NCBI GenBank assembly: GCA_964645775.1
Contig: CAZYBU010000006.1
Location: 60,613-124,612 of the forward strand
Direction: 5' to 3'
From: CAZYBU01 sp964645775
Lineage (GTDB): Bacteria > Spirochaetota > UBA4802 > UBA5550
DNA: 64,000 bases
Part shown: in pieces, positions 18,416 through 26,341 of the stretch
How positions within the stretch are numbered: the first letter of the stretch is position 1
How the letters are laid out: each line of letters opens with the position of its first letter
Program-made: the position numbers and the translations under genes
The notes under the pieces: generated by a model
Database searches by the model: none
Seen by the model: only the letters and a program-made list of their open reading frames with translations
Told to the model about the DNA's origin: nothing

Positions 18416-18706
18416 ATAATCTCCCTGGAAATTCGAATGTAACTGTAGTAAAGACTGTGGTACGTATTACTGTGAGTCAAGCAGAGAACGGAAAGTAGAA
18501 AGTGTGAAAATTTTGCACAAAATTGTTGAATTATTCCAATATCTATTGCTTAACTATATTTGCTATAAAAAAACCCTGATATTACGCCGCCTTCGGCGGC
18601 GGGGATATCAATACTTATTTGTTTGCACGTAAAAACAATTTTGGGAATGCTGGAAATAATCCATCTTTTCATCCCAATGGGTACATTAGCTTCAGGGAGA
18701 TAAAAC
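18416..18706. other. Intergenic region between hisD and the response regulator
   Basis: A+T-rich divergent control region of about 290 bp. It contains the second GC-rich hairpin (18585-18601). No ORF with a ribosome site was found and no convincing promoter could be fixed. Confidence 0.5.
18585..18601 (+). repeat. GC-rich hairpin, repeat family B copy 2
   Basis: CGCCGCC (18585-18591) pairs with GGCGGCG (18595-18601) over TTC, then GGGATATCAATACTT. Matches the copy at 16201 in stem, downstream flank and orientation. Confidence 0.5.
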
Positions 18707-19069
18707 ATGGCACGTATTCTGCTTGTTGAGGACAATGACATAAACGCCAAGCTTGCCGATGCCCTGCTTTCACGAAAGGGGTATGAGGTAATCTGGGCCA
18801 TGGGAGGAGAAGAGTCCCTCGAAATGATCAGGGAAGAGGAGTTTGATCTTGTTCTCATGGACATTCAGATGCCCGGCATGGATGGTATTGAAGCCACAAT
18901 TGAAATACGAAAGTTGCGTTCGCCGGAAGAACTTCCTGTCCTGGCCATGACCGCTTACACGGATGAAGACCTGAAACAAAAAATGGAGGACGCCGGAATG
19001 AACGGTGTTATTGAAAAACCGATCAAGGCTGATATACTCTACAATGTTCTGGAAGATACTGTCAGTTGA
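18707..19069 (+). CDS. Single-domain response regulator (CheY-like)
   Basis: 120 residues, one complete receiver: acidic pair VEDND at the start, phosphoacceptor Asp in LMDIQMPGMDG, Thr in AMTAYT and Lys in IEKPIK. No output domain. It resembles the receiver cut from hybrid kinases such as the one at 3134-5905 (DivK/phosphorelay type), so a phosphorelay shuttle is the likely role. No kinase is adjacent. Confidence 0.92.
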   Translation: MARILLVEDNDINAKLADALLSRKGYEVIWAMGGEESLEMIREEEFDLVLMDIQMPGMDGIEATIEIRKLRSPEELPVLAMTAYTDEDLKQKMEDAGMNGVIEKPIKADILYNVLEDTVS

Positions 19070-19391
19070 TTTTCACTTCTTTTTTATAAGCCTCTGCTTT
19101 CTAAGAACGTTCTCGAAACTACCGGTACTTACGAACCCCCTCAATTTCGAAGGCAAAAAAGATAAAGAGCATGGTAAAGATTTCACCGGTCATGAGCTAA
19201 CCTCTGCATGAGAAGGATGGAACCCCTTAAATGGAAGGTTGTTTCCGGTCAACATTTATGTTGTCTTCGTTTATAAAAGTGATATTTTCCGGTGTCAGGT
19301 GGTGTAATTAATTCTTGAATTATAGATGCAATTCTGAGAACTTGATCATTCACTATAGATTTTATTTGGCAAAAAGACCAGCGAGAATTGT
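19070..19391. other. Intergenic region upstream of nifS
   Basis: About 320 bp with no supported gene. Only weak promoter-like words are present (TTGATC at 19342-19347), and no clean -10 at proper distance. No IscR-type or other recognisable operator was found. Confidence 0.45.
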
Positions 19392-20555
19392 ATGGAACGA
19401 ATTTATCTTGATAACAACGCGACAACGATTGTGGACCCCCGGGTTAAGACCGCAATGGAACCTTTCTTTTTACAGCGGTATGGTAATCCAAATTCCCTCC
19501 ACATGTTTGGAACGGAGCTTCATCCTGAGATGATTGCAGCCATGGACAGACTTTACGCCGGCATTTTGGCCGATGATTCCGATGATGTTATTGTCACCGG
19601 GTGCGCCACGGAGGGGAACAATACAGTTTTGAAGAGCTTCTGGTTGCGATCCATCCAGGATGACAAACCCTGCAGGATAGTGACAAGCCAGATAGAACAT
19701 CCAAGCGTGGCCAGGACATGCGACTGGCTCGAAAACATGGGATGCAAAGTGGTCAGGTTGCCGGTCAATGAACAGGGACTCGTGACAGGGGATATCCTCA
19801 GGGACTTTGTTAAACCGGGAGAAGCGGATCTGGTAAGTGTCATGTGGGCGAACAATGAGACGGGCCTTATTAATCCGGTGAAAGAACTCTGTGAAACAAG
19901 TCATGAACTGGGAGCTTTATTCCACACGGACGCAGTCCAGGCAGTAGGGAAGATCTCGATTGACCTGACGGATGTGGGAGCGGATTATCTTACATTCAGC
20001 GCCCATAAGTTCCATGGACCCAAGGGGATCGGGGGGCTCTATGTTCGATCCGGAGCTTCCATCGTTCCGCTTCTCCATGGAGGGGAACAGATGGGAGGAC
20101 TCAGGGCCGGAACGGTCAACGTCCCATACCTGGTGGGGATGGGCCTGGCCATGGAACTGGCCGCGGAGAGTCTCCCATGGATAAATAAAGAAGTTAGAAA
20201 GATGAGGGACAGGCTGGAGGATGCGATCAGCGGGATACCTGACACGATGATTCTCGGAAGAAGGGAGAACAGGACACCGAATACAATACTTGTAAGTTTT
20301 CGGGGAATTGAAGGGGAAGCGTTTATATGGGATCTCAACCAGAAAAATATCGCGGCCAGTACCGGAAGCGCCTGTTCTTCTGAAGATATGGAAGCGGACC
20401 CGACCCTAAAGGCGATGAAGCTGGGGCCGGAACTGGCTCATACGGCTGTGCGATTAAGCCTGTCCCGTTTTACAACGGATGAAGAAATTGATCATGTCAT
20501 AGACGTGATCAATGAGACTGTAAAACGATTACGAGAGATTTCAAGCTCATATTAA
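19392..20555 (+). CDS. nifS: Cysteine desulfurase, NifS type
   Basis: 387 residues. Begins IYLDNNATT, PLP-lysine in FSAHKFHGPKG, catalytic Cys in STGSACSS. This layout is the IscS/NifS class I. It removes sulfur from cysteine as a persulfide for Fe-S assembly. Eleven bases separate it from nifU, so they are an operon. With no nitrogenase genes in view, it probably serves general Fe-S cluster supply. Confidence 0.94.
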   Translation: MERIYLDNNATTIVDPRVKTAMEPFFLQRYGNPNSLHMFGTELHPEMIAAMDRLYAGILADDSDDVIVTGCATEGNNTVLKSFWLRSIQDDKPCRIVTSQIEHPSVARTCDWLENMGCKVVRLPVNEQGLVTGDILRDFVKPGEADLVSVMWANNETGLINPVKELCETSHELGALFHTDAVQAVGKISIDLTDVGADYLTFSAHKFHGPKGIGGLYVRSGASIVPLLHGGEQMGGLRAGTVNVPYLVGMGLAMELAAESLPWINKEVRKMRDRLEDAISGIPDTMILGRRENRTPNTILVSFRGIEGEAFIWDLNQKNIAASTGSACSSEDMEADPTLKAMKLGPELAHTAVRLSLSRFTTDEEIDHVIDVINETVKRLREISSSY

Positions 20556-20566
20556 GGGATACGAGG

Positions 20567-21523
20567 ATGGCAAAAAGAGACCTTATAGGGGGAACCCTCT
20601 GGGATAATTATTCTGACAAGGTTGCTGACAGGATGAACAGTCCCCGGCATCTTGGAGAGATAACACCCGAAGAAGCTGAATCGATTAACGCTGATCTTGT
20701 GGTGGCGGACCATGGGGCTGAAAGCTGCGGTGACGCCGTCCGCCTCTACCTCGCAGTATCAAGGGAAGATGGGGTTATCAGGAAAGCTACCTTTAAAAGT
20801 TTTGGATGCGGCACGGCCATCGCCTCAAGCGATATGATGGCTGAACTCTGTCTTGGGAAAACCGTTGACGAAGCCCTGCAGATAACCAATCTGGATGTTG
20901 AAAAGGCCCTCCGGGACACTCCCGACAAACCGGCTGTTCCTCCCCAGAAGATGCATTGCAGTGTTATGGCCTATGAGGTTATAAAGGCAGCTGTGGCTCA
21001 ATACAGGGGAGTCAATATTGATACCCTTGAAGGAGAAGAGATCGTCTGTGAATGCGCTCGAGTATCTCTTCGGACGATAAAAGACGTGATCCGCCTGAAT
21101 GATCTTACGACCGTTGAACAGATTACGGACTACACCAAGGCCGGGGGTTTCTGTAAGTCGTGCATTCGTCCGGGAGGTCATGAAAGCAGAAAATATTATC
21201 TTGTAGATATATTAAATGAAACACGGGCTGAAATGGGAAACGAAAAGCCCGGGACTATTGAAGAATTTGAAAATATGAGCCCCTTTAAACAGGTAAGGGC
21301 CCTTGAAACTGTTATCGAATCGGAGATTCGCCCTCAGCTTCATCGGGATGGAGGGGATCTGGAAGTTCTTGATCTGAGGGATACTGAAAAGGGACCCCTT
21401 GTACTGATTCGCTATTCAGGAGCCTGCGCTACCTGTGCAAGTTCATCTGTAGGGACACTGAGTTTTATTGAATCAGTTCTCCAGGAAAAACTGGATTCCA
21501 CTATACGGGTGGAGATGGGATAA
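20567..21523 (+). CDS. nifU: NifU Fe-S cluster scaffold, full three-domain form
   Basis: 318 residues with all three NifU parts. IscU-like domain (about 10-135) with its three cysteines in GAESCGD, FGCGTA and KMHCSV. Central BFD-like [2Fe-2S] domain (about 160-205) with CEC and CKSC. C-terminal Nfu-like domain (about 240-318) with CATC. Assembles transient clusters with sulfur from NifS and hands them on. AAGGGA precedes the ATG. UbiA follows two bases after the stop. Confidence 0.95.
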   Translation: MAKRDLIGGTLWDNYSDKVADRMNSPRHLGEITPEEAESINADLVVADHGAESCGDAVRLYLAVSREDGVIRKATFKSFGCGTAIASSDMMAELCLGKTVDEALQITNLDVEKALRDTPDKPAVPPQKMHCSVMAYEVIKAAVAQYRGVNIDTLEGEEIVCECARVSLRTIKDVIRLNDLTTVEQITDYTKAGGFCKSCIRPGGHESRKYYLVDILNETRAEMGNEKPGTIEEFENMSPFKQVRALETVIESEIRPQLHRDGGDLEVLDLRDTEKGPLVLIRYSGACATCASSSVGTLSFIESVLQEKLDSTIRVEMG

Positions 21524-21525
21524 TA

Positions 21526-22383
21526 ATGAATCTGAAAACGTTCTCCCGATTAATCATGATTGAGCAGACACTCTTTGCCCTGCCTTTCGCGTGGCTTGGC
21601 ATACTCTTCGCGGGAGGAGGTGACTGGCAGGTATGGCTCTGGTCCACCACCGCCCTTTTCGGAGCCCGTACGGCCGGTATGAGTTTTAACCGGATTCTTG
21701 ACGCCGATATCGACGCTAAGAATCCCCGGACGGCCGAAAGGCTTATTCCAGCAGGCCGGGTAAGCCGGGCCGCGGCCTGGATTCTGGCTCTATCAGCCTC
21801 TCTCCTTCTGGTCTTTTCCGCCTGGATGTTGAATACCCTTGTCTTTATTCTATCCTTTGTGGCTCTTATCCTTTTGTTTACATACTCGCTTTTCAAAAGG
21901 TTCAGCTCCACGAGCCATTTCTATCTGGGCCTGGTGGAGGCCGCGGCTCCCATCGGAGGATATCTTGCCGCTACAGGGGAATTCTCCTGGCTGGCTCTTC
22001 TTCCCGGCGCGGCGATTCTGTTCTGGATAGCTGGTATCGATATACTCTATTCAGTGCAGGATGTGGATTTTGATCGCCAGGAAAACCTTCACTCCATACC
22101 TGTCAGGTTTGGGATTGCCAATGCCCGGAGAATCGCATCGGTATCCTACCTGCTGGCTGTTGTGGCTCTTGTTGCGGCCGGCCATTACGCTTACATGGGG
22201 CTTGTCTATTTCGCTGCCGTTCTTGCTGTCTCCGTAATATTTTCACGGCAGCAGTGGATAGCCTTTAAAGGCGAAGGGGGAGTTGAAGCCTCCATGGGAA
22301 AGGTCTTCTTTCTTAATCGCTTTATATCCCCGGCCCTTTTTGCCGGGGCCCTGGCGGACTGGCTTCTCAGGTACTTTCTGTAA
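21526..22383 (+). CDS. UbiA-family prenyltransferase, MqnP-like
   Basis: 285 residues, about eight or nine membrane helices. Two Asp-rich motifs for the prenyl diphosphate: NRILDADIDAKNPRT and YSVQDVDFD, followed by LHSIPVRFG. That last motif is typical of the 4-hydroxybenzoate/MqnP branch, so a quinone-synthesis role (menaquinone by the futalosine route, or ubiquinone-like) is likely. No other mqn gene is in view. Directly follows nifU. Confidence 0.85.
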   Translation: MNLKTFSRLIMIEQTLFALPFAWLGILFAGGGDWQVWLWSTTALFGARTAGMSFNRILDADIDAKNPRTAERLIPAGRVSRAAAWILALSASLLLVFSAWMLNTLVFILSFVALILLFTYSLFKRFSSTSHFYLGLVEAAAPIGGYLAATGEFSWLALLPGAAILFWIAGIDILYSVQDVDFDRQENLHSIPVRFGIANARRIASVSYLLAVVALVAAGHYAYMGLVYFAAVLAVSVIFSRQQWIAFKGEGGVEASMGKVFFLNRFISPALFAGALADWLLRYFL

Positions 22384-22391
22384 GGGCGTGG

Positions 22392-22985
22392 TCAGTAGGG
22401 TTTTCCCACGGGCATCACTATCAGAGGTTCGATTTTTTCCGGCAGTGAGAGGAGCTGTTGCAGCTGGCTTTCATAAAAGGCGCCGATAATGACCGTTCCC
22501 AGTTCCAGGGATTCACACTGTAGATGTATGTTCTCCGCTGCGGCCCCTGCTTCCATGAATATGTATCTATCTGCCCGTTCTCCGTAACGGGATCGCATTC
22601 TCTGGAAGGAGGCACCGATAACTATCGATGCGGGGGCCTTCCGGATAAAGGATTGGCCCAGAAGGGCCCGGACATAATCATCCCTGTTGAGTATGGATGT
22701 CTGCGGTTCAAGTGAGTGGTTTCCTGGTATGAACCTGTAGACACCTTTTTCAAGTTCGGTAATATGGGATGCGACAACATACAACTCCAGGGGGTAGATG
22801 GCCCCGGCTGATGGAACCGTGCGGAGATTTCCCGGTCCTGATATGCCCTGTCCCGCATGTAAAAGTATGGATAGCTGGTTCTGGGTGAGGGCTTCTTCCC
22901 GGAACGACCTGATGGATCTGCGGGAATGAACGGCTCTCTCCAGAACAGCTTTGCTTTCAAATATGGGGTCAGGAAGTTTGATCAT
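22392..22985 (-). CDS. SagB-type nitroreductase-family oxidoreductase
   Basis: 197 residues. SRRSIRSFRE at the start (FMN phosphate contact), PSAGAIYPLELYVV (SagB/ThcOx hallmark), central RYIFMEAGAAAENIHLQ and LGTVIIGAF. This is the flavin-dependent nitroreductase fold of the SagB/thiazoline-oxidase branch, but no precursor peptide or cyclodehydratase gene is nearby. GGAG lies six bases before ATG. It converges on ubiA with 8 bp between stops. Confidence 0.85.
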   Translation of the reverse strand: MIKLPDPIFESKAVLERAVHSRRSIRSFREEALTQNQLSILLHAGQGISGPGNLRTVPSAGAIYPLELYVVASHITELEKGVYRFIPGNHSLEPQTSILNRDDYVRALLGQSFIRKAPASIVIGASFQRMRSRYGERADRYIFMEAGAAAENIHLQCESLELGTVIIGAFYESQLQQLLSLPEKIEPLIVMPVGKPY

Positions 22986-23056
22986 TTTTTTCTCCGCACA
23001 CAGCCTTTATACTTTCAGGATACCAAATATGAGATATGATGTCTACCCGGCTGAAG

Positions 23057-23671
23057 TTACGTCCCGGAAATCGTGGAGAGATCCTCCTGGCCCGACCTGC
23101 TGAAATAGGGGGAGATGAGAGAAACCATGTTTTTCACTCCCTGCAAAACGGTATCCTGACTGACCTCTTCACCTGTTGAGAAGAGATAGGCTATACGGTA
23201 TTCAGAGAGTATCCAGATGCTTTCCAGTAGTCTTGATTTTTCTTCAGGGCCGGGAGCGGGTTCGATGAAACCCTTCTCTGTCAGGGTGTCGATTATACCG
23301 GATATCATCTTCTGTTTGATGTCATGGTTCTTGCGGTACTGCACGGCAAGAACGGGATCCCGGGCCAGGAGCATGGGGAGATCCCTGTAGAAGAAACGAT
23401 ACCTGTAGAAAAGGCCATACATGGCCCTGAGCCTGTTGACCAGTTCTGCGGGCGTTGACACGTCTTCCGCTTCTTTCCAGAGTCGGGCAAAATCATCTTC
23501 AATGAGTGAGAATACCGCGCGGATAATCTCTTCCTTGTTTTTAAAATGGTAGTAAAGGGTTCCGGGGCTTATTCTTATCTCGTCGATTACGTGGTTGGTA
23601 GTCAGAACATGAGCCCCTTCCCGGTTGCAAATTTCGATGGCCGCCTCGATAATACGTTCTCTCGCTTTCAT
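23057..23671 (-). CDS. TetR-family regulator
   Basis: 204 residues from the ATG at 23671, five bases after GGAGGAG; the 10-codon longer reading has no ribosome site. N-terminal TetR HTH (about 1-50: IIEAAIEICNREG, ISPGTLYYHFKNKEEI), with an all-helical ligand domain after it. It follows the Acg-like oxidoreductase on the same strand and probably controls it through the inverted repeat at 24911-24944. Ligand unknown. Confidence 0.9.
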   Translation of the reverse strand: MKARERIIEAAIEICNREGAHVLTTNHVIDEIRISPGTLYYHFKNKEEIIRAVFSLIEDDFARLWKEAEDVSTPAELVNRLRAMYGLFYRYRFFYRDLPMLLARDPVLAVQYRKNHDIKQKMISGIIDTLTEKGFIEPAPGPEEKSRLLESIWILSEYRIAYLFSTGEEVSQDTVLQGVKNMVSLISPYFSRSGQEDLSTISGT

Positions 23672-23727
23672 TGACTCCTCCGTTTTGAGAATAGATTGCA
23701 TGTTTCCCTGTAGCGCAATTCATTTTT

Positions 23728-23759
23728 CCGTGCCCGGCCCCGGGAGGTACCGGGCACGG
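23728..23759. other. Strong hairpin between oxidoreductase and TetR genes
   Basis: CCGTGCCCGG (23728-23737) and CCGGGCACGG (23750-23759) form a perfect 10-bp stem with a 12-nt loop. On the minus strand it is followed by A rather than T, so it is not a classic terminator. It may tune readthrough from the oxidoreductase into the regulator. Confidence 0.45.
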
Positions 23760-23765
23760 TACCTG

Positions 23766-24857
23766 TTAAAGCCTGACCGTTTCATCAATATCCATCCTGA
23801 GACTCACAGGATCGGGATATTCCCTGTGTCCCAGCCTGAGAATAAATTGCAGTTTCATGTTCTTTTTCTCAAAGGGCGTTCGAAGGGACGCGGTTTTTTT
23901 CTCCTCCAGCAGCTGGCTCATGGGATGCACGGCCAGGGAGTGCGGTCTCGCCTCAAGAAGCATCCGGTAGTATTCCCTCCCTGACTGGATAAGGGAAGAA
24001 AAAGAACTGTTTCGACTGTACAGCAGGAGCCATCCTGCCCCCTGACTGACCTGTTCTTCGATCATCTTGATTGTCGTTTTCCGAAAGGATTCGCTCATAA
24101 CTTTTTCCTGGTCGTAAAAGGACCTTACGATTAGGCCCGCCAGGCCGTTAATCTCCATAGTATCCGGCGTGAGGCCGTTGCCGGTCTTTATGGCTTTTTC
24201 CCGTTTCCAGCGAATCCAGCGGGAAAGTTCCGCCTGGGCCTCGTCACGATAGACCTGCGCCCGGTTCGCTTCAAGAGTGGCGTGGGAGAGCTTTTTGCCC
24301 TCATCGCTGTTCAGGGGAACATATCTGAAGTCAGAAAGATGAGAGGTGAGCTTCTCCAGGTGAGATAAATGGATGCTCTCCGGCTCGTAGTCTTTCCGCA
24401 GGGTCATCCTGCTGCGGATTTTCTTTTCCAATCCTTTCTCCGGTGACCCGCCGGGCAAGATGCGTATACCCACCTGCCGATTGTTATCGGATATGGAAAC
24501 GAGCCGGGCACGATACCCCATGGCCTTTGCTGCCAGTAACACTGATTCTGCCAGTGCTCCCAGTGAGAGTATCGATTCCCGTTGTTTTGGATCAACGGCA
24601 GGAAGAAAACGATCCTTATCCAGTCCGAGGACCAGATAGTTATCGGTCATGACTTTTATATACCAGGGCTGTGTGTTATGTCCACTCGGCGCTCGGAAGG
24701 CAAGAGGTAGTATTTCCTTCAGGTGAGAAGGCAAATTTTCGAGATAGTTATCGGTATTTTCCATACCAGCTACCAGATTTTTAACAGGAAGCAGCATAAG
24801 CGAAGCTGTTCCACCGATTTGTACACTTTTGATCATAAAATCTTTTCTTGTAAGCAT
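23766..24857 (-). CDS. Acg-like nitroreductase-fold oxidoreductase
   Basis: About 363 residues from the ATG at 24857; the ATG two codons earlier (24863) sits too close to AAGGAGA, so the later one is preferred. Starts with LTRKDFMIKSV and a hydrophobic stretch, like a Tat/lipoprotein-style leader without the twin arginine. Then a degenerate double nitroreductase fold (APSGHNTQPWYIKV; LSLGALAESVLLAAKAMGYRA; GAGWLLLYS) as in Acg/FMN-binding family proteins, which often bind flavin but lack clear catalysis. Same strand as the TetR gene, its probable regulator. Confidence 0.78.
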   Translation of the reverse strand: MLTRKDFMIKSVQIGGTASLMLLPVKNLVAGMENTDNYLENLPSHLKEILPLAFRAPSGHNTQPWYIKVMTDNYLVLGLDKDRFLPAVDPKQRESILSLGALAESVLLAAKAMGYRARLVSISDNNRQVGIRILPGGSPEKGLEKKIRSRMTLRKDYEPESIHLSHLEKLTSHLSDFRYVPLNSDEGKKLSHATLEANRAQVYRDEAQAELSRWIRWKREKAIKTGNGLTPDTMEINGLAGLIVRSFYDQEKVMSESFRKTTIKMIEEQVSQGAGWLLLYSRNSSFSSLIQSGREYYRMLLEARPHSLAVHPMSQLLEEKKTASLRTPFEKKNMKLQFILRLGHREYPDPVSLRMDIDETVRL

Positions 24858-24910
24858 GGTCATTCTCCTTTTGTTGAATCTATATTCGATATATACGCAA
24901 AATGTCGATC

Positions 24911-24944
24911 TTTTATTCGAATGTCAAGTAAAAATCGAATAAAA
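24911..24944. promoter_or_regulatory. Inverted repeat upstream of the Acg-like gene, candidate TetR operator
   Basis: TTTTATTCGA (24911-24920) and TCGAATAAAA (24935-24944) are perfect 10-bp arms 14 bp apart. Further TTCGA half-sites lie on both sides (24884 and 24946 areas). A minus-strand TTGACA (24927-24922) lies between the arms, so a bound repressor would block the promoter. Confidence 0.55.
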
Positions 24945-24950
24945 ATTCGA

Positions 24951-25088
24951 TTATCCTATTACATCCCAGCTGCGTCTGATGAGCCTATTGCATATTATGA
25001 GTTGCTTTCAGGTAATCCCCGGTATATTTTCCAGTGGATATCTCCCGGAGAAGTAGGGGTTCTTACAAGGGAACAGCTTATGATATAG
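24951..25088 (+). pseudogene. Possible C-terminal remnant of an unknown gene
   Basis: This frame reads about 45 protein-like residues (PAASDEPIAYYELLSGNPRY, then a WISPGEVGVLTREQL end) to TAG at 25086. The upstream part of the frame is opposite-strand shadow with no start, so only the tail could be real. I do not recognise the family. It sits at the left edge of the A+T-rich island. Confidence 0.3.
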
Positions 25089-25124
25089 TTGACTTTTTAT
25101 TTCCTATGAAGGCATTTCCAATAA

Positions 25125-26102
25125 ATGGAAGAATCGTTTATACATACGCTTGATTCACCATCGGAAGTAAATGATGAAAGAGTTATCCATGTGACTATTC
25201 CTTTTTGTGATTCCATTTGCTCTTTCTGCAGAGCGAACAGGTTTCCTGCGGATAACGATGACATGGAAAGATATATGGTATCCCTTGAACGTGAAATGGC
25301 CCTGTATTCACGGAAACCTTTTGTATGCACAGGCGAATACAGAGCTATTTATATTCATGGAGGTACACCCACCGTGCTTGGACCGGAAAGACTGGGTGGG
25401 ATCATTGATCGCATATACGGAGGTTTCCCCGTATCGGACGACGTTGAGATAACCGTCGAAAGCACCTTTCATAATCTTGATAGTAGTATTACCGATATGC
25501 TTATTGAAAAGAACGTATCAAGAATTTATCTGGGTATCCAAACATTGCATAATGAAACGCGTAATCTTTTAAACAGAAATGGTTCCGGGGAAGATTGCAT
25601 TGAAACCATAGAAAAACTCAAAAGTATTTCTCCGTTTATTATTAGAGCCGATTTGATGTACGGTCTGCCCGGGCAAAATATGGATATGTGGAGAGATGAT
25701 ATCAGAACTGTCATTGAGCTTGGAATAGAAAACCTCTCGCTTTTCTGCCTTCGTCTTTATCCGGATACCAGATTAGGTCGTTCTGTTAAACGAAAGATGA
25801 TACCAGGATGTCCCGGACCAGATATTCTTCAGGAGATGTTTGATATGGCCTGTTCTAGCTTATTGGAAGCGGGGTACATCCGTCAAAACAGGGGAGGTTT
25901 TTATCTTCCAGGCACAGGTAGTCAATATTACAATATGTATTATCAACAGAAAAAGGATGCTGTTGGCCTTGGTGTCACAAACTGGTTCAGGGGACGGCTC
26001 GGCAACTATGATTTGTTGAATGTAAAGACGCTGGAAGATTATTATCATTTAACCGGCTCAGGCAGGTTTCCCTTTGAGTCAGTGGAAAGCCGCAATTCAT
26101 AG
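25125..26102 (+). CDS. HemN/ChuW-like radical SAM enzyme, short form
   Basis: 325 residues. Radical SAM cluster motif CX3CX2C at Cys28, Cys32, Cys35 (IPFCDSICSFC) with no fourth cysteine as in true HemN, then HGGTPT (SAM-binding GGTP), the IYLGIQTL and DLMYGLPGQ motifs of the HemN/HemW/ChuW superfamily and GLGVTNW. It ends about where the HemN C-terminal domain would begin, shorter than ChuW/HutW (about 440) or HemW (about 380). Relatives open haem anaerobically (ChuW/HutW) or deliver haem (HemW). First gene of the tetrapyrrole locus. A role on the imported ring is inference. Confidence 0.8.
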   Translation: MEESFIHTLDSPSEVNDERVIHVTIPFCDSICSFCRANRFPADNDDMERYMVSLEREMALYSRKPFVCTGEYRAIYIHGGTPTVLGPERLGGIIDRIYGGFPVSDDVEITVESTFHNLDSSITDMLIEKNVSRIYLGIQTLHNETRNLLNRNGSGEDCIETIEKLKSISPFIIRADLMYGLPGQNMDMWRDDIRTVIELGIENLSLFCLRLYPDTRLGRSVKRKMIPGCPGPDILQEMFDMACSSLLEAGYIRQNRGGFYLPGTGSQYYNMYYQQKKDAVGLGVTNWFRGRLGNYDLLNVKTLEDYYHLTGSGRFPFESVESRNS

Positions 26103-26299
26103 ATGAATAGAATATCTCCCAGTCTACAAAATAGCATAAACCCTGCAAAAATCTCTCACAAATCTTTTTCCACTGCAATCTGATAATCAGGCCTATCGAT
26201 TAAACGATGGCTGTAATGGATATTATTCACTAACAGGAAAAAAATATTGACAGTGGCATGAAATCGATAATTGTGACATTAATTAGTTAAGTTATTAGT

Positions 26300-26323
26300 T
26301 TTTGTACTATCTTTTGTACTATC
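26300..26323 (+). repeat. Exact 12-bp tandem repeat before the receptor ribosome site
   Basis: TTTTGTACTATC occurs twice with no gap (26300-26311, 26312-26323), ending six bases before AGGAGG (26329-26334) of the receptor gene. It lies in the 5' leader or promoter, so a copy-number change would alter spacing, or it may bind a regulator. Confidence 0.55.
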
Positions 26324-26341
26324 TTTTTAGGAGGATTTCGA

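Noticed and set aside
19392..21523. Nitrogen-fixation cluster
   Set aside because: nifS and nifU are there, but no nifH, D, K, E, N, B or related gene occurs in the window.
22611..22633. Near-match to the dispersed palindrome inside the SagB-type gene; similar words at 24639, 24743 and 46041
   Set aside because: All lie within coding sequence that matches the protein family or a signal peptide (ASIVIGAS, TDNYL, FMIVIGI), so coding constraint explains them. Not counted as copies, though the number of such words is a little surprising.
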